NCBI GenBank assembly: GCA_041299015.1
Contig: JBFYWB010000062.1
Span: 1 to 64,000 of the forward strand
DNA from: JARFQH01 sp041299015
GTDB taxonomy: Bacteria > Desulfobacterota > Desulfobacteria > Desulfobacterales > SG8-13
Direction of reading: 5' to 3'
DNA: 64,000 nucleotides
Shown here in pieces: positions 1 to 8,019 of the stretch. Every line of letters starts with the position of its first letter. Within the stretch, counting starts at the first letter, position 1. The notes under the pieces were generated by a model. It was not told the DNA's origin. It did not search any database and was given only the letters and a program-made list of their open reading frames with translations. The position numbers and the translations under genes are program-made.

Positions 1-1
1 C

Positions 2-30
2 TTGACACCCCGGTCAATCAAACCTATTTT
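2..30 (+). promoter_or_regulatory. Sigma-70 type promoter for the small Cys protein
   Basis: A perfect TTGACA (2-7) is followed after 17 bases by TATTTT (25-30), four of six matches to the -10 consensus. It would start a transcript near base 36, about 85 bases ahead of the first gene. Not tested by computation; the window edge hides anything upstream. Confidence 0.45.
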
Positions 31-122
31 CGAGTATATTTTGGCGCAGATGGAGCCGGGTCCAGAGCCGACCGCCCGAAACCGATTTCAACGGGCTCAC
101 CAGCAATGACAAAGAGGACACC

Positions 123-368
123 ATGAAAGAAAAACATCCATCGAGACAAAAAATTCTGATCGACCTTCAAAAGCTCAATGAATTCAACGCGGATGGTTGC
201 TCGGCCTGCGGAAGGAAGTTCACTTTGGGCGAGACGGCCGTCGTGGCTTGCGGCGCCTGGGAGGGTGGCGCCAAATTGATTCACGAGAACGAGGCCGTGT
301 GGGATGCCGAAAATCGCAATTATGTGGAGCGGCGCTGCTTCGAGTCCCGCAGGGGTAAAATAGGATGA
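123..368 (+). CDS. Small Cys-rich conserved-type hypothetical protein (81 aa)
   Basis: I do not recognise a named family. The 81-residue product has a CSACGRKF pair (CxxC near residues 26-29), a later Cys in VACGAWEGG and another in RRCFES, so a small zinc-binding or redox-active fold is possible. There is no signal peptide or membrane segment, so it should be cytoplasmic. The ATG at 123 has a GAGGA ribosome site nine bases upstream, a TTGACA-type promoter stands at 2-30, and a strong terminator hairpin follows at 604-643, so it looks like a single-gene transcript. The minus-strand frame across the same region has no such signals. Function unknown. Confidence 0.6.
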   Translation: MKEKHPSRQKILIDLQKLNEFNADGCSACGRKFTLGETAVVACGAWEGGAKLIHENEAVWDAENRNYVERRCFESRRGKIG

Positions 369-603
369 CCTTGTTCGCATCCGCACCGAAAATACTTCTT
401 GCCGATTTTTATCATTGACATGGACAAGTCTGTGGGGTAAGCAGTAGCGCGAATTTCGCGGGCCAGTGTACGAGGGCATTCCTGACGCTGATCTATCTGA
501 TGTGACGACGCTTTCTCATGTGGCTGTTCATGTTGATCGTACGTTTCGAGTGGGCCTGAACCAGTGCTGAATCGATAATGCTCCGAATCGCAATGCCCGT
601 TTG

Positions 604-643
604 AACCCCTGAGTGGCCAAAACCCTCAGGGGTTCCATTTTTT
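604..643 (+). terminator. Rho-independent terminator overlapping the end of the GT9 gene
   Basis: A perfect 10-bp inverted repeat, AACCCCTGAG (604-613) and CTCAGGGGTT (625-634), with an 11-base loop is followed by CCATTTTTT. The T run lies on the plus-strand side, so it should stop plus-strand transcripts from the small gene upstream. The minus-strand glycosyltransferase ends inside the right arm (stop codon at 626-628). Confidence 0.75.
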
Positions 644-1684
644 AAACGATTGCCTCTCCGTGACATGTGATTGGACCCTGAGCGGTGATTTGATTGAGGC
701 TTGCTCTCCGATCGCACACGCCATATCCAACATGCCCACCAGGGCGTCCACGACAAGGTCTGGTTTGATTTCTTCCAAGCAGGTGCGTTCCAGGCAGTCG
801 CTTCGATCGGTATCGAAACAGGGGCTGCAGACTGGCCCGGCCGTTACAATGCGGACGTGATTTCCGAACGGACGCCACCGTTCCGGATCCGATGGCCCGA
901 AGATGACCAGGGTCGGTACTTCCAAAAAGGCCGCCAGATGGCTGACGCCCGAATCGTTGCCGATGAAGCTCGCGGCGGATTGGAGCACTGGGATCAGTTC
1001 TTGAAATGTTCGGGGTTTAATGACCTGGGGGTGAGATTTCGGGTTGTCTTGCACCACCGCTTCGAGATCGACTTCCGCCGGGCCCAGCAGGATCGACGGT
1101 TGCAGGCCGCGTTTTTTCGCTTCTGCCGCGACCACCAAAAAATATTCCAGCGGCCAACGTTTTTTAACACTTCCCGCTCCGGGACTGATGACGAGCCGTG
1201 AACCGCAGCGGCGGGTTCTCGCCGCATTGTCGTCGAGGTACTCCAAGGCTCGTGCAAACCGGCGGCGGCCCTGCTTTCCCATCAGATCACCGGTCAACAC
1301 CTGGCGAGCCAGAAATTCGGTTATATGACTTTTTTGAGAAACAGCTGGCCAAGGCAGGATACGGAATACCCGGCACCCGCCGATTTTTCTCAACGACCCC
1401 TCCAGAAGTTCTGAAAACGAAAACAGCACAAGGCTGCTGTAGGCCGACACGAGGGTGGCCACTGCCGGGTCGGTCCGATCGGCATAGAGACTCGCAAACC
1501 GGGCTGATTCCAGAGGATAAGAGGCGTCGAGGACGCCGAGGTGGACAGCCAGACGACCGAAACTCGAACGACAGATGCCGTCTATGCGGGGATAGACGGT
1601 CCTGAGGGCTTTGAGGATCGGAAAGGTGACCACGAAATCACCCAGGGCGCCCTGGTGGAAGATCAGCAGGCGGTCTTCAGACAT
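626..1684 (-). CDS. Glycosyltransferase family 9 (heptosyltransferase-like)
   Basis: Probable ADP-heptose:LPS heptosyltransferase family enzyme of 352 residues, acting on lipopolysaccharide core at the cytoplasmic face of the inner membrane. The N-terminal Rossmann half starts with LLIFHQGALGDFVVTFPIL, the GT9 signature. The C-terminal half carries the donor-site motif GNDSGVSHLAA and FGPSDPERWRP (about residues 240-275), followed by a Cys cluster (CSPC...DCLERTC, about 287-304) common in this family. Exact acceptor and heptose specificity cannot be read from sequence. It is monocistronic here, convergent with the small gene upstream, and its stop lies inside the opposite-strand terminator. 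The ATG at 1684 has only a weak ribosome site. Confidence 0.85.
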   Translation of the reverse strand: MSEDRLLIFHQGALGDFVVTFPILKALRTVYPRIDGICRSSFGRLAVHLGVLDASYPLESARFASLYADRTDPAVATLVSAYSSLVLFSFSELLEGSLRKIGGCRVFRILPWPAVSQKSHITEFLARQVLTGDLMGKQGRRRFARALEYLDDNAARTRRCGSRLVISPGAGSVKKRWPLEYFLVVAAEAKKRGLQPSILLGPAEVDLEAVVQDNPKSHPQVIKPRTFQELIPVLQSAASFIGNDSGVSHLAAFLEVPTLVIFGPSDPERWRPFGNHVRIVTAGPVCSPCFDTDRSDCLERTCLEEIKPDLVVDALVGMLDMACAIGEQASIKSPLRVQSHVTERQSFKKWNP

Positions 1685-2052
1685 CGCTCATGGGTCCACA
1701 CGATTCAACGCAACTCACCGCTCGAAGGCGGGGGTCAATACTCACCAGCGGTCGTCCGGTTTGCCGTTTAAGACAATTGGCCGGGCGAATCTCGAACCAA
1801 CGGCGGTCCTATGGGAAAGGGTTTTCCCCTGCCAACCATCCGACACTTTCAAGTTTTACCCAGTCAGTCTATAATAACAGTCGATAACAAGTCGTTCAGC
1901 CTGATCAATCAATCAACCTTCACCGGGATTGACGGGGCCTTAAACCGGCGGCTGAAGCGGCCTTGTCCGCATGCCGGCGTGCGGCCCGCAGAAAAGGGCG
2001 CCAACCAACGGCCGTCCGACAAATGACCATGCTGTAAATCGAGGGAACCTCA
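1685..2052. other. Intergenic region between GT9 and mscS
   Basis: This 368-base divergent spacer contains no convincing gene. It holds a perfect TATAAT at 1870-1875 on the plus strand and a small GGGAAA/TTTCCC inverted repeat near 1813-1828. The short open frames across it lack ribosome sites and recognisable motifs. Confidence 0.6.
1847..1875 (+). promoter_or_regulatory. Candidate promoter for the mscS-type gene
   Basis: A perfect -10 hexamer TATAAT lies at 1870-1875; the -35 position 17 bases upstream (TTTCAA, 1847-1852) matches only three of six bases. It would give a leader of about 170 bases before the mechanosensitive channel gene. Confidence 0.35.
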
Positions 2053-4116
2053 ATGCGAAGCCCACGGCGTTGTTTCATTTTTCTTCTCATCCTCGTTGCC
2101 CTGATGTTCTGTACACCCCTTCAAGCGAGGTCATCATCGACCGATACGGATCCGGCCGGGAAAAGCCCGGCCGTCGCGTTGCACCCTGAAGTGGGCCGGA
2201 CCATGCTCGAGCAGGCCGGATGGGTCAAAGAAGACTTCGTCAACCAAGCCCGATCGCTTTTCGATCGCGTTCCATTGGGCTGGAACCTTGAGACGCTCAA
2301 GGACCTGTATCACTGGTTGATCGAGCTGCCGCTCAAAATTCCGTACCTGATGCAGAAAATCATGGAGCAGAGCCGGCTTCTCGGTGCGGCAGGGTCTCTT
2401 TTGGTGCTCACGTTCATCGGGGCCGTCGTCTATAGTCTTATCGGGCGCAACAAGGTGCTGGCACGGTTGGTCAGGGTGTTGCAGCCTTTTGAGAAAATGC
2501 TGCCGGCAGCGCTTTATCCATTTTTAGTTTCGCTCATGAAAGTCCTGGTGGCGGCCTTGATACCGTTGATCCTGCTGGGTGGATTTTCCCTGATCGATGC
2601 GTTTATCAAATACCAGGCGGCATGGTTTCAGCTGACGGGCCGATTTCTGGGTTTATGGGCAGTCGGCGCTCTGGTTATCGGGCTTCTCAGAGAGGCCTTG
2701 GCCGAAAATCTATTTCAAAGGACCGCCGCTTACGGCCAGCGAATTTTCAAACTGGCCCGACTCGCACTGGTTTACGTGTTTGCCGGTGTCGCCGTGATAT
2801 GGCTGGCCCAAGCCTTTCAGATTCGCGACGATATCGTGGCCTTGCTGAAATTTGTCATTTCGCTGTCGATTGTGGTCGTTCTGTTTCTGCTGCTCATGAT
2901 GAAAAGGACCCTGATGTCGCTGCTGCCCGATTTACCATATCGCAGCTACCAGAGGTTCGCCCGGGTGATGGACCGGTTCTATTATCCTTTTATAGTCTTC
3001 TCCTTTGCGGTTGCCCTGCTGTGGTGTCTCGGTTACCGCCAGTTCGGGCGGGTGGTCCTGCTGAAGACCTGGATAACCGTTGTGGCTTATCTGCTCATTA
3101 TGTGGATCTATCATGTCCTGCGCGGCTTCCTTACCAAGTGGTATGCCGACAAGGATCCCCGCAATGAAACCGTTGGTTTTCTGTTTCGATCGCTAAGGAT
3201 CATGCTGTTGTATGCAACCGGGACCGCTACGGCGATCATCGTCCTGAACCTGCTCGGCGTGCTCGACCCGCTGCAGCGATTGATGTCGTTCCCGGTGGCC
3301 ACCTTGGGGACAACGCCGATTACCCTCTGGCTCATTTTAAAAGCGGCCCTTATTTTGCTGGCCTTCGTATTTGCCTCCCGCCTGCTGCAGGCCTATCTCG
3401 ACTACCGTGTGTATCCATCCCTGGGTATCGACCCCGGCCTTGGATACGCCCTGAATATCTCATTGAAATACACTCTTATCGCCATCGGTTTGTTGATATC
3501 CCTCAGAGCGGTCGGACTGGACCTGCGCTTCCTGCTAGTCTTCGCCGGCGCCATCGGCATCGGCATCGGTCTCGGTCTTCAAAACATGGCCGCCAATGTG
3601 ATCAGCGGGTTCTCTCTGATCTTCGGGGGCAAGGTCCGCAAAGGCGATTGGGTCGAGGTGAAAGACACCCTCGGCTTCGTTACGGACATCTTCCTGAACT
3701 CCACGCGCATCCGCACCCGCGACAACATCGAGTATCTGATTCCGAATTCAAACTTCGTCTCCGATACGATCGTCAATTATTCGCTGAGCTCGCCCATGAT
3801 CCGCATCACCGTTCCGGTGGGCGTTTCCTACGCTGCGGACCCGCGGATAGTCGAGAAGATCCTGCTGGATGTGGCGTCAAAGGAGCCGATGGTTTCCGAC
3901 TATCAGCCGCCGGTGGTCCGTTTTGTCGAATATGGCGACAACTCCATCAACTTCGACCTCTTGGTCTGGATCGACGTGCGCGATACCCCTCGCCCTAAGA
4001 TTCGCAGCAGTCTCTATTTTGCCATTTTCGAAGAGCTCAAAAAAGCCGAAATCGAGATCCCCTTTCCGCAGCGGGATCTTCACATCCGCAGTTCGGATCT
4101 GACGCAACTCAAATGA
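2053..4116 (+). CDS. MscS-family mechanosensitive channel (large, multi-TM)
   Basis: Mechanosensitive ion channel of 687 residues that releases solutes on hypo-osmotic shock. An N-terminal signal peptide (about residues 1-26) is followed by a soluble stretch and a long series of hydrophobic helices (about 110-500), more than the three of E. coli MscS. The pore helix and beta domain are clear: FAGAIGIGIGLGLQNMAANV near residues 495-515, then VRKGDWVEV and IRTRDNIEYLIPNSNF, the hallmark of the MscS beta domain. A soluble C-terminal cage domain follows to 687. GAGGGAAC lies just upstream of the ATG. It is convergent with the ComM-like gene with nine bases between stops. Closest to MscK/YbdG-like or YnaI-like enlarged channels; the exact subfamily is not resolved. 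Confidence 0.9.
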   Translation: MRSPRRCFIFLLILVALMFCTPLQARSSSTDTDPAGKSPAVALHPEVGRTMLEQAGWVKEDFVNQARSLFDRVPLGWNLETLKDLYHWLIELPLKIPYLMQKIMEQSRLLGAAGSLLVLTFIGAVVYSLIGRNKVLARLVRVLQPFEKMLPAALYPFLVSLMKVLVAALIPLILLGGFSLIDAFIKYQAAWFQLTGRFLGLWAVGALVIGLLREALAENLFQRTAAYGQRIFKLARLALVYVFAGVAVIWLAQAFQIRDDIVALLKFVISLSIVVVLFLLLMMKRTLMSLLPDLPYRSYQRFARVMDRFYYPFIVFSFAVALLWCLGYRQFGRVVLLKTWITVVAYLLIMWIYHVLRGFLTKWYADKDPRNETVGFLFRSLRIMLLYATGTATAIIVLNLLGVLDPLQRLMSFPVATLGTTPITLWLILKAALILLAFVFASRLLQAYLDYRVYPSLGIDPGLGYALNISLKYTLIAIGLLISLRAVGLDLRFLLVFAGAIGIGIGLGLQNMAANVISGFSLIFGGKVRKGDWVEVKDTLGFVTDIFLNSTRIRTRDNIEYLIPNSNFVSDTIVNYSLSSPMIRITVPVGVSYAADPRIVEKILLDVASKEPMVSDYQPPVVRFVEYGDNSINFDLLVWIDVRDTPRPKIRSSLYFAIFEELKKAEIEIPFPQRDLHIRSSDLTQLK

Positions 4117-4125
4117 GGCGGTTTT

Positions 4126-5673
4126 TCAGATCGCACCGCCGGGTCTGATTCGGCCGCGGTCCAGGCCGCGATACTGGATGGCTTCGGAGACATGTTCCAC
4201 GGCGATATCCTCACAACCGGCAAGGTCGGCGATGGAGCGGGCAATCTTGAGAATGCGGCTGTAGGCGCGGGCGGATAAGCCGAGCTTGTCGATGGCGGTT
4301 TCCAGCAGGCCCTGGGAGTCGATGTCGATGCAACAGAAGCGCTTGATGTGGCGGCTTCCCATTTGGGCGTTGCAGCGGGGTTTTAACCGCTTGAAGCGTT
4401 CGGTTTGGGCGGTGCGGGCGACACCGATGCGCTCCCTGATGGCGGCAGAGGATTCTGCACTTTGCAGGGCGGCCAGATCTCTATAGGGGACGGCCGGCAC
4501 CTCCACGTGAATGTCGATTCGGTCAAGCAATGGCCCTGAAATCCGGGTGCGGTAGCGGTGAACCTGCTGAAAGCTGCAGCTGCACTGGTGCTTGGGGTCG
4601 GACAAATAGCCACATGGGCAGGGATTCATGGCTGCCAGAAGCATGAAGCTCGATGGGTAAGTGATGGACAGGGCCGCACGCGCGATGGTCACCTTCAGGT
4701 CTTCCAGGGGTTGACGTAAGACTTCGAGGACGTTCTTTTTGAATTCCGGCAGTTCATCTAAGAAAAGCACGCCGTTGTGGGCTAGACTGACCTCGCCGGG
4801 GCGCGGAATGTGACCGCCGCCGATCAGGCCTGCGTCGGAAATGGTGTGATGCGGCGAGCGGAAAGGACGTCTGGTGATGAGGGCCTGGTCGGCATTCAGC
4901 AGGCCCAGGACACTGAATATCTTTGTGGTCTCTATGGCTTCGTCGAAGGTGAGCGGCGGCAGGATCGTGGACAGACGTCGCGCCAACATGGTCTTGCCGG
5001 AACCGGGAGGCCCGATCATCAATAGGTTGTGTCCGCCAGCCGCGGCCACTTCCAAGGCGCGTTTGACATGTTCCTGGCCCATGACCTCGCTGAAGTCGAC
5101 CTCGGCTTCGAGGTCCTGATCGAAGATGGCCTTCAGGTCGGTTTCAAGGGGAGCAATGCGGACCGTTCCGCGCAAAAACTCAACGAGCCCGGAAAGGGTA
5201 TTGACCGGGATGACATCGATTCCGCTGACAACTGATGCCTCTCGGCCGTTTTCAAGCGGCACCACGATACCGTTGTAGCCGGCATTTTTGGCTGCCAGCG
5301 CCATCGGCAGCGATCCGTTTACCGGTTTGATGCGTCCATCCAGCGACAGTTCGCCCAAAACCAGGTATTCGGCGGTGATGGCTTTGGGCACGATACCGAT
5401 GGCGGTGAGGATGCCGAGGGCAATGGGCAGGTCGAACCCGGTGCCCTCTTTTTTGATGTTGGCCGGGGCGAGGTTGACGGTGATGCGGTCGTCGGGAAAG
5501 CTATAGCCGGAGTTGTTGATGGCCGACTTAACCCGCTCCTTGCTCTCCTTTACCGATGCCTCCGGCAGCCCGACAATGGTAAATGTCGGCAGGCCGCGAG
5601 CAATATCAACCTCGACCTCTACCAGATAGGCGTCGATACCGATTACGGCACTGCTCAAGACGCGGGCCAACAT
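4126..5673 (-). CDS. comM: ComM/YifB-family magnesium-chelatase-like AAA+ ATPase
   Basis: 515-residue AAA+ protein of the YifB/ComM family. ComM in naturally competent bacteria is a branch-migration helicase that extends strand exchange; in others its role is unclear. The N-terminal Lon-protease-like domain (about 1-165, IVGLPEASVKESKERVKSA) is followed by the Mg-chelatase ATPase domain with Walker A GPPGSGKTML (about 222), Walker B LFLDELPEF (about 302), a Cys-rich insert MNPCPCGY...CSCS (about 350-366) that probably binds zinc, and the C-terminal YRGLDRGRIR end. Length is normal for the family. Transcribed alone, divergent from the ExeA-like gene. Confidence 0.92.
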   Translation of the reverse strand: MLARVLSSAVIGIDAYLVEVEVDIARGLPTFTIVGLPEASVKESKERVKSAINNSGYSFPDDRITVNLAPANIKKEGTGFDLPIALGILTAIGIVPKAITAEYLVLGELSLDGRIKPVNGSLPMALAAKNAGYNGIVVPLENGREASVVSGIDVIPVNTLSGLVEFLRGTVRIAPLETDLKAIFDQDLEAEVDFSEVMGQEHVKRALEVAAAGGHNLLMIGPPGSGKTMLARRLSTILPPLTFDEAIETTKIFSVLGLLNADQALITRRPFRSPHHTISDAGLIGGGHIPRPGEVSLAHNGVLFLDELPEFKKNVLEVLRQPLEDLKVTIARAALSITYPSSFMLLAAMNPCPCGYLSDPKHQCSCSFQQVHRYRTRISGPLLDRIDIHVEVPAVPYRDLAALQSAESSAAIRERIGVARTAQTERFKRLKPRCNAQMGSRHIKRFCCIDIDSQGLLETAIDKLGLSARAYSRILKIARSIADLAGCEDIAVEHVSEAIQYRGLDRGRIRPGGAI

Positions 5674-5818
5674 GTCTTCACCAGTTGTGCGGGAGTGGGT
5701 TCAAATGCTTACCGCGCTTAGCACGCGGCCGTATTTTGATCAACGGTTAACCGCGCTGGAGACAACCATAAACAAGCTTTGCCAGAGGGCTTTTGCGGCG
5801 GACCGATCTGTGTGCGGC

Positions 5819-5847
5819 TTGACAGCCGCTTTAAGGGTTGGTATACC
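5819..5847 (+). promoter_or_regulatory. Sigma-70 promoter of the ExeA-like/LysM operon
   Basis: TTGACA (5819-5824, perfect) is followed after exactly 17 bases by TATACC (5842-5847, four of six). Predicted start near 5854. The -10 box lies inside the first of two palindromic repeats, so a bound repressor there would compete with RNA polymerase. Confidence 0.55.
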
Positions 5848-5865
5848 ACACGTGTAAGTATACCA
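5840..5865 (+). promoter_or_regulatory. Operator-like pair of GTATACCA repeats
   Basis: GTATACCA occurs at 5841-5848 and again at 5858-5865, 17 bases apart; the first copy is part of the perfect palindrome GGTATACC (5840-5847). The pair covers the -10 box and the predicted start site. The binding protein is unknown; no regulator gene is adjacent. Confidence 0.4.
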
Positions 5866-6108
5866 TAAACTTTAAGAATGTTTCACCCCTGAAGCGGATC
5901 CACATCTTGAGGTTTTCTCTATGGTCTTCGGCCGGACCGTCCCCGCGCAAATTTTTACTCGTGTTGTGTCACCCGAACCGATCCCTTTTTCGAGGGCAGG
6001 TGTGTTATGTTAAACGCCTCAAACCCAAATATTGGTTGAAGGAAAATTTTGCGTTGTTCTGACGCCCTCTCTCCACACGCGGTTGCATTCGATGCCGCGC
6101 AGTAGAAA

Positions 6109-8019
6109 ATGCCATCAATGTATCTCTCCCACTACAATCTATCGGAAAAGCCATTTCGAATAGATACCGATCCCCGCTATCTCTGGTTCGGAGAGAAACA
6201 TCAGGAGGCCCTGTCCGTCCTGAAATACGGTGTGTTGGACAGAAACGGGTTCGTGGTGTTGACCGGCGGCATCGGAACCGGAAAGACGACTCTGCTGAAC
6301 GCGCTCCTGGAGAGTCTGGGAGACGATGTCCTGGTTGCCAACATCAACAATCCCAAGCTTGAGACTCTCGACTTTCTGAAAATCGTCGCCGTGTCCTACG
6401 AGCCGACGGCCGCTATCGGCGGCAAGGCCGATTTTATCATTTATTTTAACAGGTTTTTGAAGCGGGCGCATGTCGACGGCAAGGTCGTTTTGCTGGTCAT
6501 TGACGAGGCTCATCGCCTGTCACCGGAACTGCTGGAAGAAATACGGCTGTTGTCCAACGCAGAGCAAGCGGGCAAAAGACTGATCAATATTTTCTTCATC
6601 GGCCAGAATGAATTGAAACAATCCCTGTTGTTGCCGGATTGCCAGGCCCTGCGCCAAAGGGTCACGCTTTTCTACGATATTCAGCCCCTTTCTGAAAGCG
6701 AAATGGTGCAGTATATCGGTCATCGGCTGAGAGTTGCCGGCAGCGAGGCGCAATTGTTCACTTCGGATGCGATCCGTGAGGTTCATCGTTTTTCGCGGGG
6801 CTATCCACGCCTCATCAATGTCATCTGTGAGCGTGCTCTTCTGACCGGTTATGTTCAGGGCCTAAAAACGATATCACCCGATGTTGTCACTGAATGCGCC
6901 CTGGAAATTCGTTTTCCCGGTGAAGCCGGATCGATATTCGAAAAAGCGTTGATCGACAAACTCAGGGCTCGGTGGCGGGCGGCCTTCCGCGATATGTGGC
7001 GGGAGCCGTCGGTTCGGCGGGTCATTCAGGCCATGACGTCGAGATGGACCCACTTTGCCGCGGCATTGTCGACCGGAAGGGTATTTGCAAAGACAGGGGT
7101 AAAGAAAGAAGCGGCGACCGTTGGGTCGGGCAATGCGGAACTTGCATTCAAGGGCGAGACCAACGCGGCTGTTGCGGATGAAACCGATCCGGACGGTGAA
7201 GAAACTCAAAGAACTTCCGCAAGAGTCAAACGGCAAACCTTCTTTTACGGGGGCTTGTTCGTCGGCATTGGAATTATTGCGGTCGCACTGGCCCTGATGG
7301 TGCAGGCCACACCGGCCGAAAAAACAAGAGTTCCGACGCCAACAAGCGGAGTAGCCGTTGAGCAGGGGCAGGCTCCACCGCAGTCCCGCACGGGGCCACC
7401 GTTGCCGTCGCAACCATTTGGCGCAGAAAACGGACTGCCTTCCGTACTGGATTTGGTGAAGGGAGCGCTCGCGCAGAAAAATTACCAGTTGGCGCTGGAG
7501 TTGCTGGAGGCCACCCGCAATCCGGAAAGACTGCCGGAGTTCAAGCCGCTCTATGCCCAGGCGCTCGCGGGTAAGGCCGCCCGCCTTCTAGAGACATCTC
7601 CGCTTGAAGCCCAGCAGATGCTGCGCAACGCCATTGCTCTGGATTCGAAAAACGTCGAGGCCCATTTTTTTTTAGGTAAAGTATACACCCGTTTAAAGGA
7701 CTACACACAGGCTATCGCGGCCTACCAAAAGGCCGTCGATCTGGATCCTGTCCTTTCAGACGCGTTATTCAACCTGGGATTCCTTTACGCATCCACCGGG
7801 ATGTATGATAGCGCCGAAAAAATGTTTGCACGGGTTGTGCGGACCAATCCGCCTTATCTCGACAAGGCTCTTTTCAACCTCGCCATGGTTCAACAAAAAT
7901 TGGGTAAAAAAGAGGAGAGCCGGGCCAGTCTGGAAAAGGCGGTTGCGGCCAAACCCGACAATCAAAAGGCGCAAACTTACCTGCAACAATTCAAAGCCGC
8001 AGAGGAGGCTGGCAGGTGA
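6109..8019 (+). CDS. ExeA/GspA-like AAA ATPase with TM segment and C-terminal TPRs
   Basis: 636-residue protein. The N-terminal ATPase domain (about 1-275) opens with a YLSHYNLSEKPF motif and has Walker A GGIGTGKTT (53-61) and Walker B VLLVIDEAH (about 127-135), typical of GspA/ExeA and of ATPases linked to exopolysaccharide or exosortase loci. A single transmembrane helix (about 377-400) places the ATPase in the cytoplasm and the remaining part, with a Pro-rich linker and four or so TPRs (about 445-630), in the periplasm. Family members use the periplasmic part to work on peptidoglycan or secretin assembly; here TPRs replace the usual peptidoglycan-binding domain. The second ATG (6118) gives the more typical family N-terminus. 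Translationally coupled to the LysM lipoprotein. Confidence 0.8.
   Translation: MPSMYLSHYNLSEKPFRIDTDPRYLWFGEKHQEALSVLKYGVLDRNGFVVLTGGIGTGKTTLLNALLESLGDDVLVANINNPKLETLDFLKIVAVSYEPTAAIGGKADFIIYFNRFLKRAHVDGKVVLLVIDEAHRLSPELLEEIRLLSNAEQAGKRLINIFFIGQNELKQSLLLPDCQALRQRVTLFYDIQPLSESEMVQYIGHRLRVAGSEAQLFTSDAIREVHRFSRGYPRLINVICERALLTGYVQGLKTISPDVVTECALEIRFPGEAGSIFEKALIDKLRARWRAAFRDMWREPSVRRVIQAMTSRWTHFAAALSTGRVFAKTGVKKEAATVGSGNAELAFKGETNAAVADETDPDGEETQRTSARVKRQTFFYGGLFVGIGIIAVALALMVQATPAEKTRVPTPTSGVAVEQGQAPPQSRTGPPLPSQPFGAENGLPSVLDLVKGALAQKNYQLALELLEATRNPERLPEFKPLYAQALAGKAARLLETSPLEAQQMLRNAIALDSKNVEAHFFLGKVYTRLKDYTQAIAAYQKAVDLDPVLSDALFNLGFLYASTGMYDSAEKMFARVVRTNPPYLDKALFNLAMVQQKLGKKEESRASLEKAVAAKPDNQKAQTYLQQFKAAEEAGR

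Larger units (their letters stand above)
5674..6108. other. 435-base divergent intergenic region upstream of the ExeA-like gene
   Basis: Contains a well-formed sigma-70 promoter on the plus strand overlapping two copies of a palindromic octamer (see separate entries) and a leader of about 250 bases. The 74-codon frame spanning 5838-6062 has no ribosome site and no recognisable composition, so I do not call it. The leader becomes AT-rich at 6030-6060. Confidence 0.6.

Noticed and set aside
1741..1860. tRNA-like TTCGAGATTCGCCCGGCCA pattern on the minus strand
   Set aside because: The T stem does not pair and no matching 5' acceptor strand or anticodon arm is found; not a tRNA or a clear attachment site.
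5838..6062. Possible 74-residue leader protein upstream of the ExeA-like gene
   Set aside because: Begins inside the promoter -10 region, no ribosome site, no recognisable composition.
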